NCBI GenBank assembly: GCA_013203855.1
Contig: JABMPG010000182.1
Span: 1 to 6,114 of the forward strand
Direction: 5' to 3'
DNA: 6,114 nucleotides
Origin: a bacterium
GTDB lineage: Bacteria; Sumerlaeota; Sumerlaeia; UBA8349
A program made the translations under genes and the position numbers. This document shows, in pieces, positions 1-6,083 of this stretch. The number at the start of each line of letters is the position of its first letter. Position 1 is the first letter of the stretch. Under the pieces are notes generated by a model. That model did not search any database. It saw only the letters and a program-made list of their open reading frames with translations, and was not told the origin of the DNA.

Positions 1-57
1 AACAAATAGCGGCGCGAAAACCAGGATACCGACCTCCCGCGCCTCCAAAAAGCATCC

Positions 58-100
58 CCATAGCTCGCCAAGCCGTCCAAAAACGACCAGTGAGCTATGG
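58..100. repeat. Inverted repeat (9-bp perfect arms, 25-base spacer)
   Basis: CCATAGCTC at 58-66 is the exact reverse complement of GAGCTATGG at 92-100. A G-T wobble and one more C-G pair could lengthen the stem to 11. No T-run follows on the + strand. On the - strand the hairpin is followed after about 7 bases by TTTTT (complement of 47-51), so it could act as a weak terminator for minus-strand transcription, although no minus-strand gene is seen here. The CCATAGC half-arm occurs again at 340-346, so a protein-binding site is an alternative. Confidence 0.45.
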
Positions 101-236
101 AACTTCACGCTACAGACACCCCACCCCCATGTCAAGATCAAAGAGGGGAAAAACAAGGCCGAGAGTATCTTGATCACGCCACATCGTTGGAATAGGGGGC
201 CGGGGGTGGCAAGCGGGAGAGCAAACCCCGCGGAAA

Positions 237-256
237 GACCGGCAGGGGCGCCGGTC
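237..256. repeat. Short GC-rich hairpin
   Basis: GACCGGC at 237-243 pairs perfectly with GCCGGTC at 250-256 around a 6-base loop. It is followed by CCACGCTTTCTGG, which is not a proper T-tract, so a functional intrinsic terminator is doubtful. In GC-rich DNA a 7-bp hairpin can arise by chance. Confidence 0.3.
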
Positions 257-333
257 CCACGCTTTCTGGTCCTGAGTTTCTGGACGAAGTCGGATAAAGC
301 ACCACGATCGTTCTTGTCAATCGGGTTGTTTCG

Positions 334-347
334 GGCTATCCATAGCC
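334..347. promoter_or_regulatory. Candidate operator palindrome upstream of the GH32 gene
   Basis: GGCTAT-CC-ATAGCC is a perfect 6-2-6 inverted repeat ending 55 bases before the GH32 start codon and just before the candidate -35 box at 350-355. This is a plausible place for a repressor or activator of LacI or similar type to bind. The CCATAGC core is shared with the inverted repeat at 58-100. There is no regulator gene in the window to pair it with, so the role is inferred from symmetry and position only. Confidence 0.35.
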
Positions 348-349
348 TG

Positions 350-377
350 TTGCACGTCAGTCGGAATCAGATACAAT
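350..377 (+). promoter_or_regulatory. Possible sigma70-type promoter for the GH32 gene
   Basis: TACAAT at 372-377 matches the -10 consensus at five of six positions. TTGCAC at 350-355 matches the -35 box only in its TTG, with a 16-base spacer. The start site would fall near 384, immediately before the ribosome binding site. An alternative -35, TTGTCA at 314-319, has a better hexamer but only a poor -10 (TATCCA at 337-342) at 17 bases. The call is tentative, as promoter rules for the likely host phylum are uncertain. Confidence 0.3.
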
Positions 378-386
378 CTCTCGCAC

Positions 387-393
387 GGGAGGG
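387..393 (+). promoter_or_regulatory. Ribosome binding site of the GH32 gene
   Basis: GGGAGGG lies 9 bases before the ATG at 403. It fixes the start, because the same frame has a stop (TAG) at 343-345 and no usable start codon between that stop and 403. Confidence 0.7.
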
Positions 394-402
394 CTCGTTG
401 AC

Positions 403-2016
403 ATGACGTCGGAACCGAGGACCGATCTTACTTCTCTTGCCCCGAAGTTCACGTTTGCCGAGTCGCTGAAGGAGCAGGAGGCGGAGTTGGCGGAGAATCC
501 CATGATGGAGCGATTCCGCGAATCGCGCCGGAGTTTGGCTGCGGATCGCTATCGGCCGCTGTACCACTTCACCAGCCCCGAGAATCGCCTGAACGATCCC
601 AACGGGCTGTGTTTCTGGCAGGGACGCTGGCACCTGTTCTATCAGGGCTATCCGCCCGAGGACCCGCGCGTGCACTGGGGGCACGCGGTGAGTGAGGATC
701 TGATTCACTGGCGGGACCTGCCCTATGCGATTTATCCGAATCCGGAGCATGACTGTTTCTCGGGGGCGGCCCTGGTGGAAAAGGACCGTGTCATCGCGAT
801 GTACCATGGCACCCGTGTCGGGAACATGGTGGCGATCTCGCGCGATCCTTTGCTGCTGAACTGGGAGAAGCTGACGGGCGCGGCCGTGATCCCTGCCGCC
901 GGCGCCGACGGATCTCCCCTGCCCTACAACGTGTTCGATCCCTGCGTCTGGAAGAAGGACGACGCGTACTATGCACTCTCCGGCGGCACGCTGCCTCACG
1001 GGCCGAGCGGGAAGCGCACCCGCGCCGATTTTCTGTTCCGCTCGCCGGACCTGAAGACTTGGGAATATCTCCATCCCCTGGACGAGGGCGACCTCTTTTC
1101 ACTGGTGGGTGACGACGGCGCTTGTCCCTATTTCTGGCCCATCGGCAACCGCCACATCCTGCTGCACTTCAGTCACATGAGCGGCGGGCGGTATCTTCTC
1201 GGCGATTACGACACGGCGCGTGACAAGTTCGTCATCACCTCGGGCGGGCGTTTCACCTTCGGTAACTGGTATCCGGGTGGAGTCCACGCCCCCTCGGCCA
1301 CGCCCGACGGCCGGGGCGGGGTAGTTACGATCTTTAATATCAACCCGGCCAAACCCACGCCCGGCTGGGACATGCTGATGAGTCTGCCGCGGCGCCTGAC
1401 GCTGATCGGCAAGGACGAGCTGGGCATGGAACCGGCAGGCGACATCGAGTCGCTGCGCGGTCCGCGCCAAAGCATCGCGCCCATGACGCTCGCCGCCAAC
1501 AAGGAGGTCGTGCTGGACAACATCAAGGGCGATGCGTTGGAAATCGAAGTCGAGATCGATCCACAGGATGCGCCCATGGTCGAGCTGAACGTGCTGCGTT
1601 CGCCCGGCAAAGAGGAGTTCACCCGGATCGCCTTTTTCAGACAGCGCGGCTATTGGGACCGTGATCGGTATCCGTCCTGGGTTCTGGTGGACCGCCTCAA
1701 GGGGTCGGACAGCCTGGTCACACTCGAGACATCGTATTCCTCCGAGCTGCCCGACGTCCTCTCCCGCGCCCCGGAGACCGCGCCTTTCTACCTCCGCCCG
1801 GACGAGCCGCTGCGCCTGCGTGTCTTCATCGACAAGAGCGTCGTCGAGGTTTTCGCCAACGGGCGGCAATGCGTTGCCTGCCGGGTCTATCCCGGACGCG
1901 AGGACAGCCTGGGCGTCTCGCTGCGCGCACAGGGAAGCGATGCGGCACTCAGGCAATTGCACGCCTGGCCAATGAAAAGCATCTATCCGGAGCAGGACTC
2001 CTTTCCGGGGCGCTGA
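403..2016 (+). CDS. Glycoside hydrolase family 32-like protein (beta-fructosidase fold) with altered catalytic motifs
   Basis: A 537-residue protein of clan GH-J type (invertase/levanase relatives, which hydrolyse beta-fructosides such as sucrose, inulin or levan). Residues 52-68 give the family opening YHFTSPENRLNDPNG, with the nucleophile Asp65 in NDPNG. FSGA is at 119-122, VFDP at 177-180 (the RDP stabiliser motif, Asp179 kept but Arg replaced by Phe), and SLPR-R at 327-331 closes the five-bladed propeller. The C-terminal beta-sandwich (about 365-537) carries the hallmark VFIDKSVVEVFANG at 474-487. In place of the usual Glu-Cys-Pro acid/base motif it reads Gly-Ala-Cys-Pro (239-242), so the catalytic Glu is Ala240; Asp237 and Asp238 are nearby. 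About 50 residues precede the propeller; they are charged, probably helical, and not a signal peptide, so the protein should be cytoplasmic. Length and fold are normal and the frame is intact. GH32 family membership is secure; a fructosidase activity is not. It is probably co-transcribed with the exported protein gene 93 bases downstream. Confidence 0.9.
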   Translation: MTSEPRTDLTSLAPKFTFAESLKEQEAELAENPMMERFRESRRSLAADRYRPLYHFTSPENRLNDPNGLCFWQGRWHLFYQGYPPEDPRVHWGHAVSEDLIHWRDLPYAIYPNPEHDCFSGAALVEKDRVIAMYHGTRVGNMVAISRDPLLLNWEKLTGAAVIPAAGADGSPLPYNVFDPCVWKKDDAYYALSGGTLPHGPSGKRTRADFLFRSPDLKTWEYLHPLDEGDLFSLVGDDGACPYFWPIGNRHILLHFSHMSGGRYLLGDYDTARDKFVITSGGRFTFGNWYPGGVHAPSATPDGRGGVVTIFNINPAKPTPGWDMLMSLPRRLTLIGKDELGMEPAGDIESLRGPRQSIAPMTLAANKEVVLDNIKGDALEIEVEIDPQDAPMVELNVLRSPGKEEFTRIAFFRQRGYWDRDRYPSWVLVDRLKGSDSLVTLETSYSSELPDVLSRAPETAPFYLRPDEPLRLRVFIDKSVVEVFANGRQCVACRVYPGREDSLGVSLRAQGSDAALRQLHAWPMKSIYPEQDSFPGR

Positions 2017-2043
2017 GGCCGTGCTTCAGTCCTCCCTGGAAAG
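2001..2043 (+). promoter_or_regulatory. Two-part stem-loop spanning the GH32 stop codon
   Basis: CTTTCCGGGG (2001-2010) pairs with CCCTGGAAAG (2034-2043), ten pairs including one G-U. Inside it, CTGAGGC (2013-2019) pairs with GCTTCAG (2023-2029), seven pairs including one G-U, around a CGT triloop. The stop codon TGA (2014-2016) lies in the inner stem. The following bases (ACCACGATTTCC) lack a U-run, so this is not a canonical intrinsic terminator. It may instead stabilise or process the message or attenuate reading into the downstream gene. The pairing is directly visible; the function is inferred. Confidence 0.5.
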
Positions 2044-2058
2044 ACCACGATTTCCGCC

Positions 2059-2071
2059 CTCTCTGAGAGAG
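2059..2071. repeat. Perfect short palindrome in the intergenic gap
   Basis: CTCTCT-G-AGAGAG has 6-base arms around a single central base. The loop is too short for the full stem to fold in RNA, so as DNA it would suit a dimeric protein; in RNA only the outer pairs could form. It sits between the stop-codon hairpin and the next ribosome binding site. It may be chance. Confidence 0.3.
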
Positions 2072-2097
2072 AACCATCATAGTCGCTGTATCGCATT

Positions 2098-2103
2098 GGA
2101 GGA
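2098..2103 (+). promoter_or_regulatory. Ribosome binding site of the large exported protein
   Basis: GGAGGA lies 6 bases before the ATG at 2110, a near-ideal Shine-Dalgarno sequence. It fixes the start: the same frame has a TAG at 2080-2082, and the predicted signal peptide begins directly after this ATG. Confidence 0.8.
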
Positions 2104-2109
2104 ACGAAC

Positions 2110-5100
2110 ATGTCACCCCAGAAAAAAAACGCAGATCGGCGCCACGCAAGAACGATACGCCTTCTGACGGCACTCATCCTTCTCACAAGCGGCCTGACCG
2201 TTTCTTTCGGGCAGGAGACGGTCCTGAGATATCGCCACACGGATACGGATACGACACCGGCCCGGGCTGGGGCCGACTTTCTGATTCTCCCCGCGTCCTT
2301 CCACCGCCTAGGGAGTTGGCAGATCATGGGCGACCCGGGGGCCCTCGATGGGCAGATCCTCTACGGCCGCCTCGATCTGAAGAAGGAGGCGGCTCGACCC
2401 GCCGAGGCGTTGGTGCAAATGCCCCAGTCGGGGACTTGGCGCGTGTGGGTCCGGTGTCGCGAGTTTACGCAGACCCGGCCGGGCGTCCGGTTTTTCGACG
2501 TTCGGATCGGCGCGGGCTATCAGGGGCAGTTCGCCGACGAGGGCCTTCACGACGGATACGGATGGGAGGAGGGCGGCACGGTCCAGATTCCCGCCGGAGA
2601 CGTGCCCATCACGATCATCGATACTTCGGCCGAATACGCGCGGTTCGACGCCCTGCTGCTCACGCGCGACCTGGAAAAGCGCCCGACGGACAGATTTGAC
2701 GATGTCCTCAAGAACGCGCAGATCGCAGAGCCGAGATATGTCGAAAATGCCGCCCGGCCGCCGGACTGGGCCGCGTCCGACGCGAAACCGGTCCGCGAGG
2801 AAACGATCGGCAATGAACGCGCCCGCGTCCGCTTTTTCGAGACTCCCTCCAACGGCCGCTCCATCATCCAGAAACAGAACCTGATCTCCCATGAAGGCCG
2901 CTGGTATGCCGCCGGGGAGAGAACCGATCTTTTTGCGTGGGTGGTGATGGGTGCCGAGAGCACGAGCGTGGCGGGCGACTATGACTTTGCCTGCGACCGC
3001 TGGGACTGCGTGATCGTGACCGAGAACGGGCTGACGACCGTGGGAACGGCCAGCATCTTCGAAAGCGGCGTGGGGGGCTGGCTGGTTCCCACTAAGATGC
3101 GGCGGATCAGCGAATCGACGATCGAGTTGCGGGCATCCTGCGCCCTCGGCTCTATCGTCGCGACGTGGAGCCTCGCCGGGAATGCGCAGGAGCCGCTGGT
3201 GGAATGCCGCTTCACCGCGGCGGGGAAGGGTTCGTACTGTCTGGGGATGTTCGCCGGGCCGGAGACGCCCCTGGACGATGTGGACTATGTCCTATGCGCC
3301 AAGCCCTATCTCGGCAAATACGTCCCTCCGCTGCCGTCCCTTGTTCGCGAGAACGCCTCGCCCAACGCGTGCAGTCTCATGACCCTGCCCCTCGAGGCGG
3401 AAGCGGGCGCTCAGGCCACCTTCGGCATCGCGCCCGATCCGTCTAGCGTGCCCTATCACTGGGCGACGGAGATGGAGAGCCGCTATGGGTTGGGCATCCG
3501 AGGTCCGCGGGGGGGCATCCAGACATGGCTTTTTGCGCCCTTGCCGGGACGTCCGGAAGGGCGGCTGGAGAAGGGCCAGACGTTCGCGTTCTCGTATCGC
3601 CCTCTGTTCATGATCGGCGGATGGAACGACATGTTCCGCCACGTGACAGACGACATTCTGTCAATCCGGGACGTGAAGAAAAACTACCATTCCTCGCTCA
3701 CGGACGCGATTTTCAACGTGCAGAACCTGATCATGGCGGAACAGAAGTACAGCGGGTGGAGCGACCGCGCGATGGCCCATGCCTATGTGGAGGCGGCGGA
3801 TCGCGATGGGAACAATTTCAATCACAGTTCGCCGCTCACGCTGATACAGAATTACCTTTTCACGGAAGATCGGGACTGGTACGTGAAGCGGACCATCCCG
3901 ACCCTGGCATACTGGCTTTCTCGAGCGGGGTGGATGTCGCTCCCCTACCCCGGCAAGAAGAACCTGCTGCCCTCGGCGCTGGTGGCGGGCGGTCGGGGAT
4001 ATCCCTCGAGCGTATTCGCCGGGTTCTACCTGATGAGCCAGGGGCGCACCCCCGCCTATCGCGCCTATGGTTTTCCCGAGAAACCGGCCCATTGGAATAT
4101 GGCGGCCTTCGCAGAGATGCTGCCAGACGGTGCAAGCATGCGTTTTCTCGAGGATCTCTATCGCTATCGCTTGACCCAGGACCCCGCCTTCCTCGAGCAG
4201 GCCAGAAAGGGAGCGGACGCCTACATCGAGGCCTACGTGCAACCTGCGTCCAGACGGCCCGTCGCAGGAATAACCTTCGAAATCATGGCCACGGCTCCCT
4301 GGACCCCGGCACTGCTGAGCATGTATGAGGTCACAGGCGAGAAAAAATACTTGGAGGCCGCAGAAGCCGCGGCCCGGAAACTTCTGGCCCAAGGCGTCTG
4401 GATGCAGCCCCGCGTACCGGAGAGCGACGTCTTTCTGAATGCCGATGTTCTCAAGAAGGAAGGATTCTTCCACGACCCGCAGTACGTCGGCGCATGCGTG
4501 CACGGCTGGAACGGCGATACCCGCATGATTCTGGGCTACCGCTTCACCGGGGACGTTCACGGTTGGGACGCTCCTTTAGAACGAACCAGTGCTTTCGACC
4601 GGATCCAGGATGAAACCGTGCCCGCGTGGCTTCTCTCAAGGGTTGGGCTGAATGTGGAGGGGGGTGATCAGCTATCCCACGGCATGGAATTCCGAAGCCC
4701 CAACATCACGATGAACTGCTATGCGCCGGACCTGCTGCGGCTGGCCGAGTATACGGGTGACCACTTCTACGAGACGGTCGCCCGCCACGAAACCCTTGGC
4801 CGTGCCGCGAATTATCCGGGCTACTACATCGACCACATGTCGACCATTTATATGAAGCCGGACTATCCTTACGAAGGACCGGACATCACCGCCATCGAGT
4901 ACACCCATATCCCGCCCTATCTGGCCAAGATCCAAGACTTCCTCATCACACAGGCCTGGGCCTGGTCGGACCGCCGTATCGAGTTCCCTTGGGTGCGCCA
5001 GTACGCCTACTGCTATTTCGACAACAAGGTCTACGGCTTCGAACCCGGCAAGTTCTTCGACCAGGACGGCATGTGGATCTGGCTCAAGCGGGGCCTCATC

Positions 5101-5739
5101 CAGGTGGACAACGTCCAGATCGACTGGCTCGGGGCCCGCAAGGAGGGCCTCTTCGCCGCCGCCCTTATGAACGAGGACGACCATCCGATCCAAGCAAACG
5201 TGTCCCTGGGCGAGGCCGTCACAGGCAATGCACCCTTCTCCGGCTCCGCCACGACCTATGACGCTGGTGGCAACCGCGGCACGGCCCCCGTGCAGAACAA
5301 CCGCCTGACCCTGACCGTTCCCGCGAAAGGCCTGATCGCCTTTGCCATCGCCTCAAAGGCCGTCCACTCGCCCCGTTTCGCCGGATCGGACCTCGTCGAC
5401 GTGACAGGGACCGGCACGGGCGAAACCGCCGCCCTTCCACAGGGCAAGGACGACTTCGGCACGGGCTACGTCCTCCAGATCGATCCGGAATCCTGGTTTG
5501 CCTATACGTTCCTGCCGCACAAACCGGACGAGATAAGGTCGGCGGTCCTGCACTACCGAATCGGCGAAGGAGAGTGGAAGACCCAGCCCGTGGAGCAGTA
5601 TCCTTTCGAGAAGATCGTAGAAGTGCCCGATCCCGAAGCATCCTTCACCTTCCGTTGGGAAATGAAGGACAAACAAGGAACGACCCGGAGCTCGACGGAG
5701 AAGCGCCTGCTCCCCCTTGCTGTGGATCCGCGTCGGTAA
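2110..5739 (+). CDS. Large exported multi-domain protein of unknown function, probable carbohydrate-active protein
   Basis: A 1209-residue protein that I do not recognise as a named family. Residues 1-34 form a signal peptide: basic start (K5, K6, R10, R11, R14, R17), hydrophobic core about 18-34, likely cleavage after SFG before Gln35, and no lipobox Cys. Residues about 36-190 look like a beta-sandwich binding module (GTWRVWVR at 108-115, later FDALLLTRD at 179-187), a pattern common next to glycan enzymes. Residues about 230-510 are beta-rich and resemble the sandwich that precedes toroid-type glycosidases and lyases. Residues about 525-960 are helix-rich with hairpins of (alpha/alpha) toroid type, such as EVTGEKKYLEAAEAAARKLL (740-759) and AEYTGDHFYETVARHETLG (879-897). 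Residues about 960-1080 are beta-rich and about 1085-1203 suggest an Ig-like tail. Conserved-looking polar patches are DGNNFNH (566-572), HGWNGDTR (798-805), YYIDH (905-909) and IEYTHIPPY (929-937), but no catalytic pair can be assigned. The GH32 neighbour suggests a shared glycan. It could be a glycosidase, a lyase or a binding protein. Confidence 0.85.
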   Translation: MSPQKKNADRRHARTIRLLTALILLTSGLTVSFGQETVLRYRHTDTDTTPARAGADFLILPASFHRLGSWQIMGDPGALDGQILYGRLDLKKEAARPAEALVQMPQSGTWRVWVRCREFTQTRPGVRFFDVRIGAGYQGQFADEGLHDGYGWEEGGTVQIPAGDVPITIIDTSAEYARFDALLLTRDLEKRPTDRFDDVLKNAQIAEPRYVENAARPPDWAASDAKPVREETIGNERARVRFFETPSNGRSIIQKQNLISHEGRWYAAGERTDLFAWVVMGAESTSVAGDYDFACDRWDCVIVTENGLTTVGTASIFESGVGGWLVPTKMRRISESTIELRASCALGSIVATWSLAGNAQEPLVECRFTAAGKGSYCLGMFAGPETPLDDVDYVLCAKPYLGKYVPPLPSLVRENASPNACSLMTLPLEAEAGAQATFGIAPDPSSVPYHWATEMESRYGLGIRGPRGGIQTWLFAPLPGRPEGRLEKGQTFAFSYRPLFMIGGWNDMFRHVTDDILSIRDVKKNYHSSLTDAIFNVQNLIMAEQKYSGWSDRAMAHAYVEAADRDGNNFNHSSPLTLIQNYLFTEDRDWYVKRTIPTLAYWLSRAGWMSLPYPGKKNLLPSALVAGGRGYPSSVFAGFYLMSQGRTPAYRAYGFPEKPAHWNMAAFAEMLPDGASMRFLEDLYRYRLTQDPAFLEQARKGADAYIEAYVQPASRRPVAGITFEIMATAPWTPALLSMYEVTGEKKYLEAAEAAARKLLAQGVWMQPRVPESDVFLNADVLKKEGFFHDPQYVGACVHGWNGDTRMILGYRFTGDVHGWDAPLERTSAFDRIQDETVPAWLLSRVGLNVEGGDQLSHGMEFRSPNITMNCYAPDLLRLAEYTGDHFYETVARHETLGRAANYPGYYIDHMSTIYMKPDYPYEGPDITAIEYTHIPPYLAKIQDFLITQAWAWSDRRIEFPWVRQYAYCYFDNKVYGFEPGKFFDQDGMWIWLKRGLIQVDNVQIDWLGARKEGLFAAALMNEDDHPIQANVSLGEAVTGNAPFSGSATTYDAGGNRGTAPVQNNRLTLTVPAKGLIAFAIASKAVHSPRFAGSDLVDVTGTGTGETAALPQGKDDFGTGYVLQIDPESWFAYTFLPHKPDEIRSAVLHYRIGEGEWKTQPVEQYPFEKIVEVPDPEASFTFRWEMKDKQGTTRSSTEKRLLPLAVDPRR

Positions 5740-5930
5740 ATGGACGCCGCGGAGTGCCGCAACGGCGCCCCCCGGCTCAACTGGCGCGATCATTGCCAAG
5801 AAGCATTTGGAGCGCGGAGCCTGCAGATACGACTGATAGCGTGGTGGGCAAGGAAGGGGGCAGAGATCAATATGATGGAAGGCAGAACCAATATTCACCC
5901 TTCGCTTCGCGCGAACACCCTTTTACCGAC
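5740..5930. other. Intergenic stretch after the large gene, nothing recognised
   Basis: No RNA gene, mobile element or convincing coding frame is seen. A weak 4-pair hairpin (GCCG-CAA-CGGC, 5756-5766) follows the stop codon, without a T-run, so no good intrinsic terminator can be named. Short frames here have poor ribosome binding sites and no family-like sequence. Confidence 0.5.
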
Positions 5931-6083
5931 CCGTGGTAGATGAAAAGCCTGGCCGACGCGACGGGCGGCGTTGAAGCGCTGAAAAACATGCGCGGGGTTT
6001 TGGCCGCATGGGAACGGGAAATGGAAACGGTCGAGCCGATGCCGATTCGCCCCTGGCTCTCTTCGCCCATCTCGCCGAGCTGA
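5922..6083 (+). pseudogene. Possible C-terminal remnant of a sulfatase, interrupted by a stop
   Basis: One frame reads FTDPW, then TAG (5937-5939), then MKSLADATGG and, from residue 14 after the stop, LKNMRGVLAAWEREMETVEP, ending at TGA 6081-6083. Many type I sulfatases (arylsulfatase-like alkaline phosphatase superfamily) end with a segment of the pattern D-P-x-E-x-x-N-L-A, followed by a helix with spaced Leu, Met-Arg, Leu and Trp and then a stop. Replacing the TAG by GAG (Glu, one base) would give D-P-W-E-M-K-S-L-A, which fits that pattern. Nothing upstream resembles the sulfatase body or its Cys/Ser-x-Pro-x-Arg active-site motif, so only the tail would remain. A free-standing 47-residue ORF from the ATG at 5940 is the alternative, but it lacks a good ribosome binding site. 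The assignment is by eye and tentative. Confidence 0.35.

Larger units (their letters stand above)
1..402. other. Upstream leader region without a recognised gene
   Basis: This stretch of about 400 bases precedes the GH32 gene. It holds no RNA gene, mobile element or recognisable protein. It contains a 9-bp perfect inverted repeat (58-66 with 92-100), a 7-bp inverted repeat with a long loop (132-138 with 167-173), a GC-rich 7-bp hairpin (237-243 with 250-256), a 6-2-6 palindrome (334-347), a weak promoter candidate and the GH32 ribosome binding site. One + strand frame is free of stops from base 2 to the TGA at 404-406, but its translation is rich in Ser, Arg and Pro and resembles nothing I know. 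The region is best read as regulatory or intergenic sequence, possibly with the tail of an unknown upstream gene. Confidence 0.6.

Noticed and set aside
132..173. Inverted repeat TCAAGAT / ATCTTGA
   Set aside because: Seven pairs across a 28-base loop with no T-run and no position relative to a promoter. This is compatible with chance.
838..849. Arg-Asp-Pro at residues 147-149 of the GH32 protein taken as the RDP catalytic motif
   Set aside because: It follows VAIS and precedes the LLNWEK segment, which in GH32 is the strand before the true RDP motif. The catalytic position is the later VFDP at 177-180.
367..1962. Long minus-strand open frames (367-1074 and 1099-1962) opposite the GH32 gene
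   Set aside because: They lie antisense to a gene with clear family motifs, and their translations are Arg/Gly/Val-rich without any recognisable motif. They are shadows produced by GC-rich third codon positions.
2236..2254. Tandem GGATAC repeat near the start of the mature large protein
   Set aside because: Only two copies within coding sequence (His-Thr-Asp-Thr-Asp). It is a short local duplication without sign of function.
3525..4560. Alternative-frame open frames inside the large gene (3525-4328 plus, 3661-4560 minus)
   Set aside because: The host frame is continuous over 3.6 kb and shows coherent domain structure. The overlapping translations look like out-of-frame GC-rich sequence and have no supporting start sites.
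5751..5769. Hairpin GCCG-CAA-CGGC after the large gene as a transcription terminator
   Set aside because: Only four strong pairs and no T-run afterwards, so it is too weak to call.
4672..5898. Minus-strand open frames at 4672-5193, 5219-5641 and 5353-5898
   Set aside because: They overlap the end of the large gene on the opposite strand. The translations show no protein-family pattern, and the last one only reaches past the stop codon by chance.
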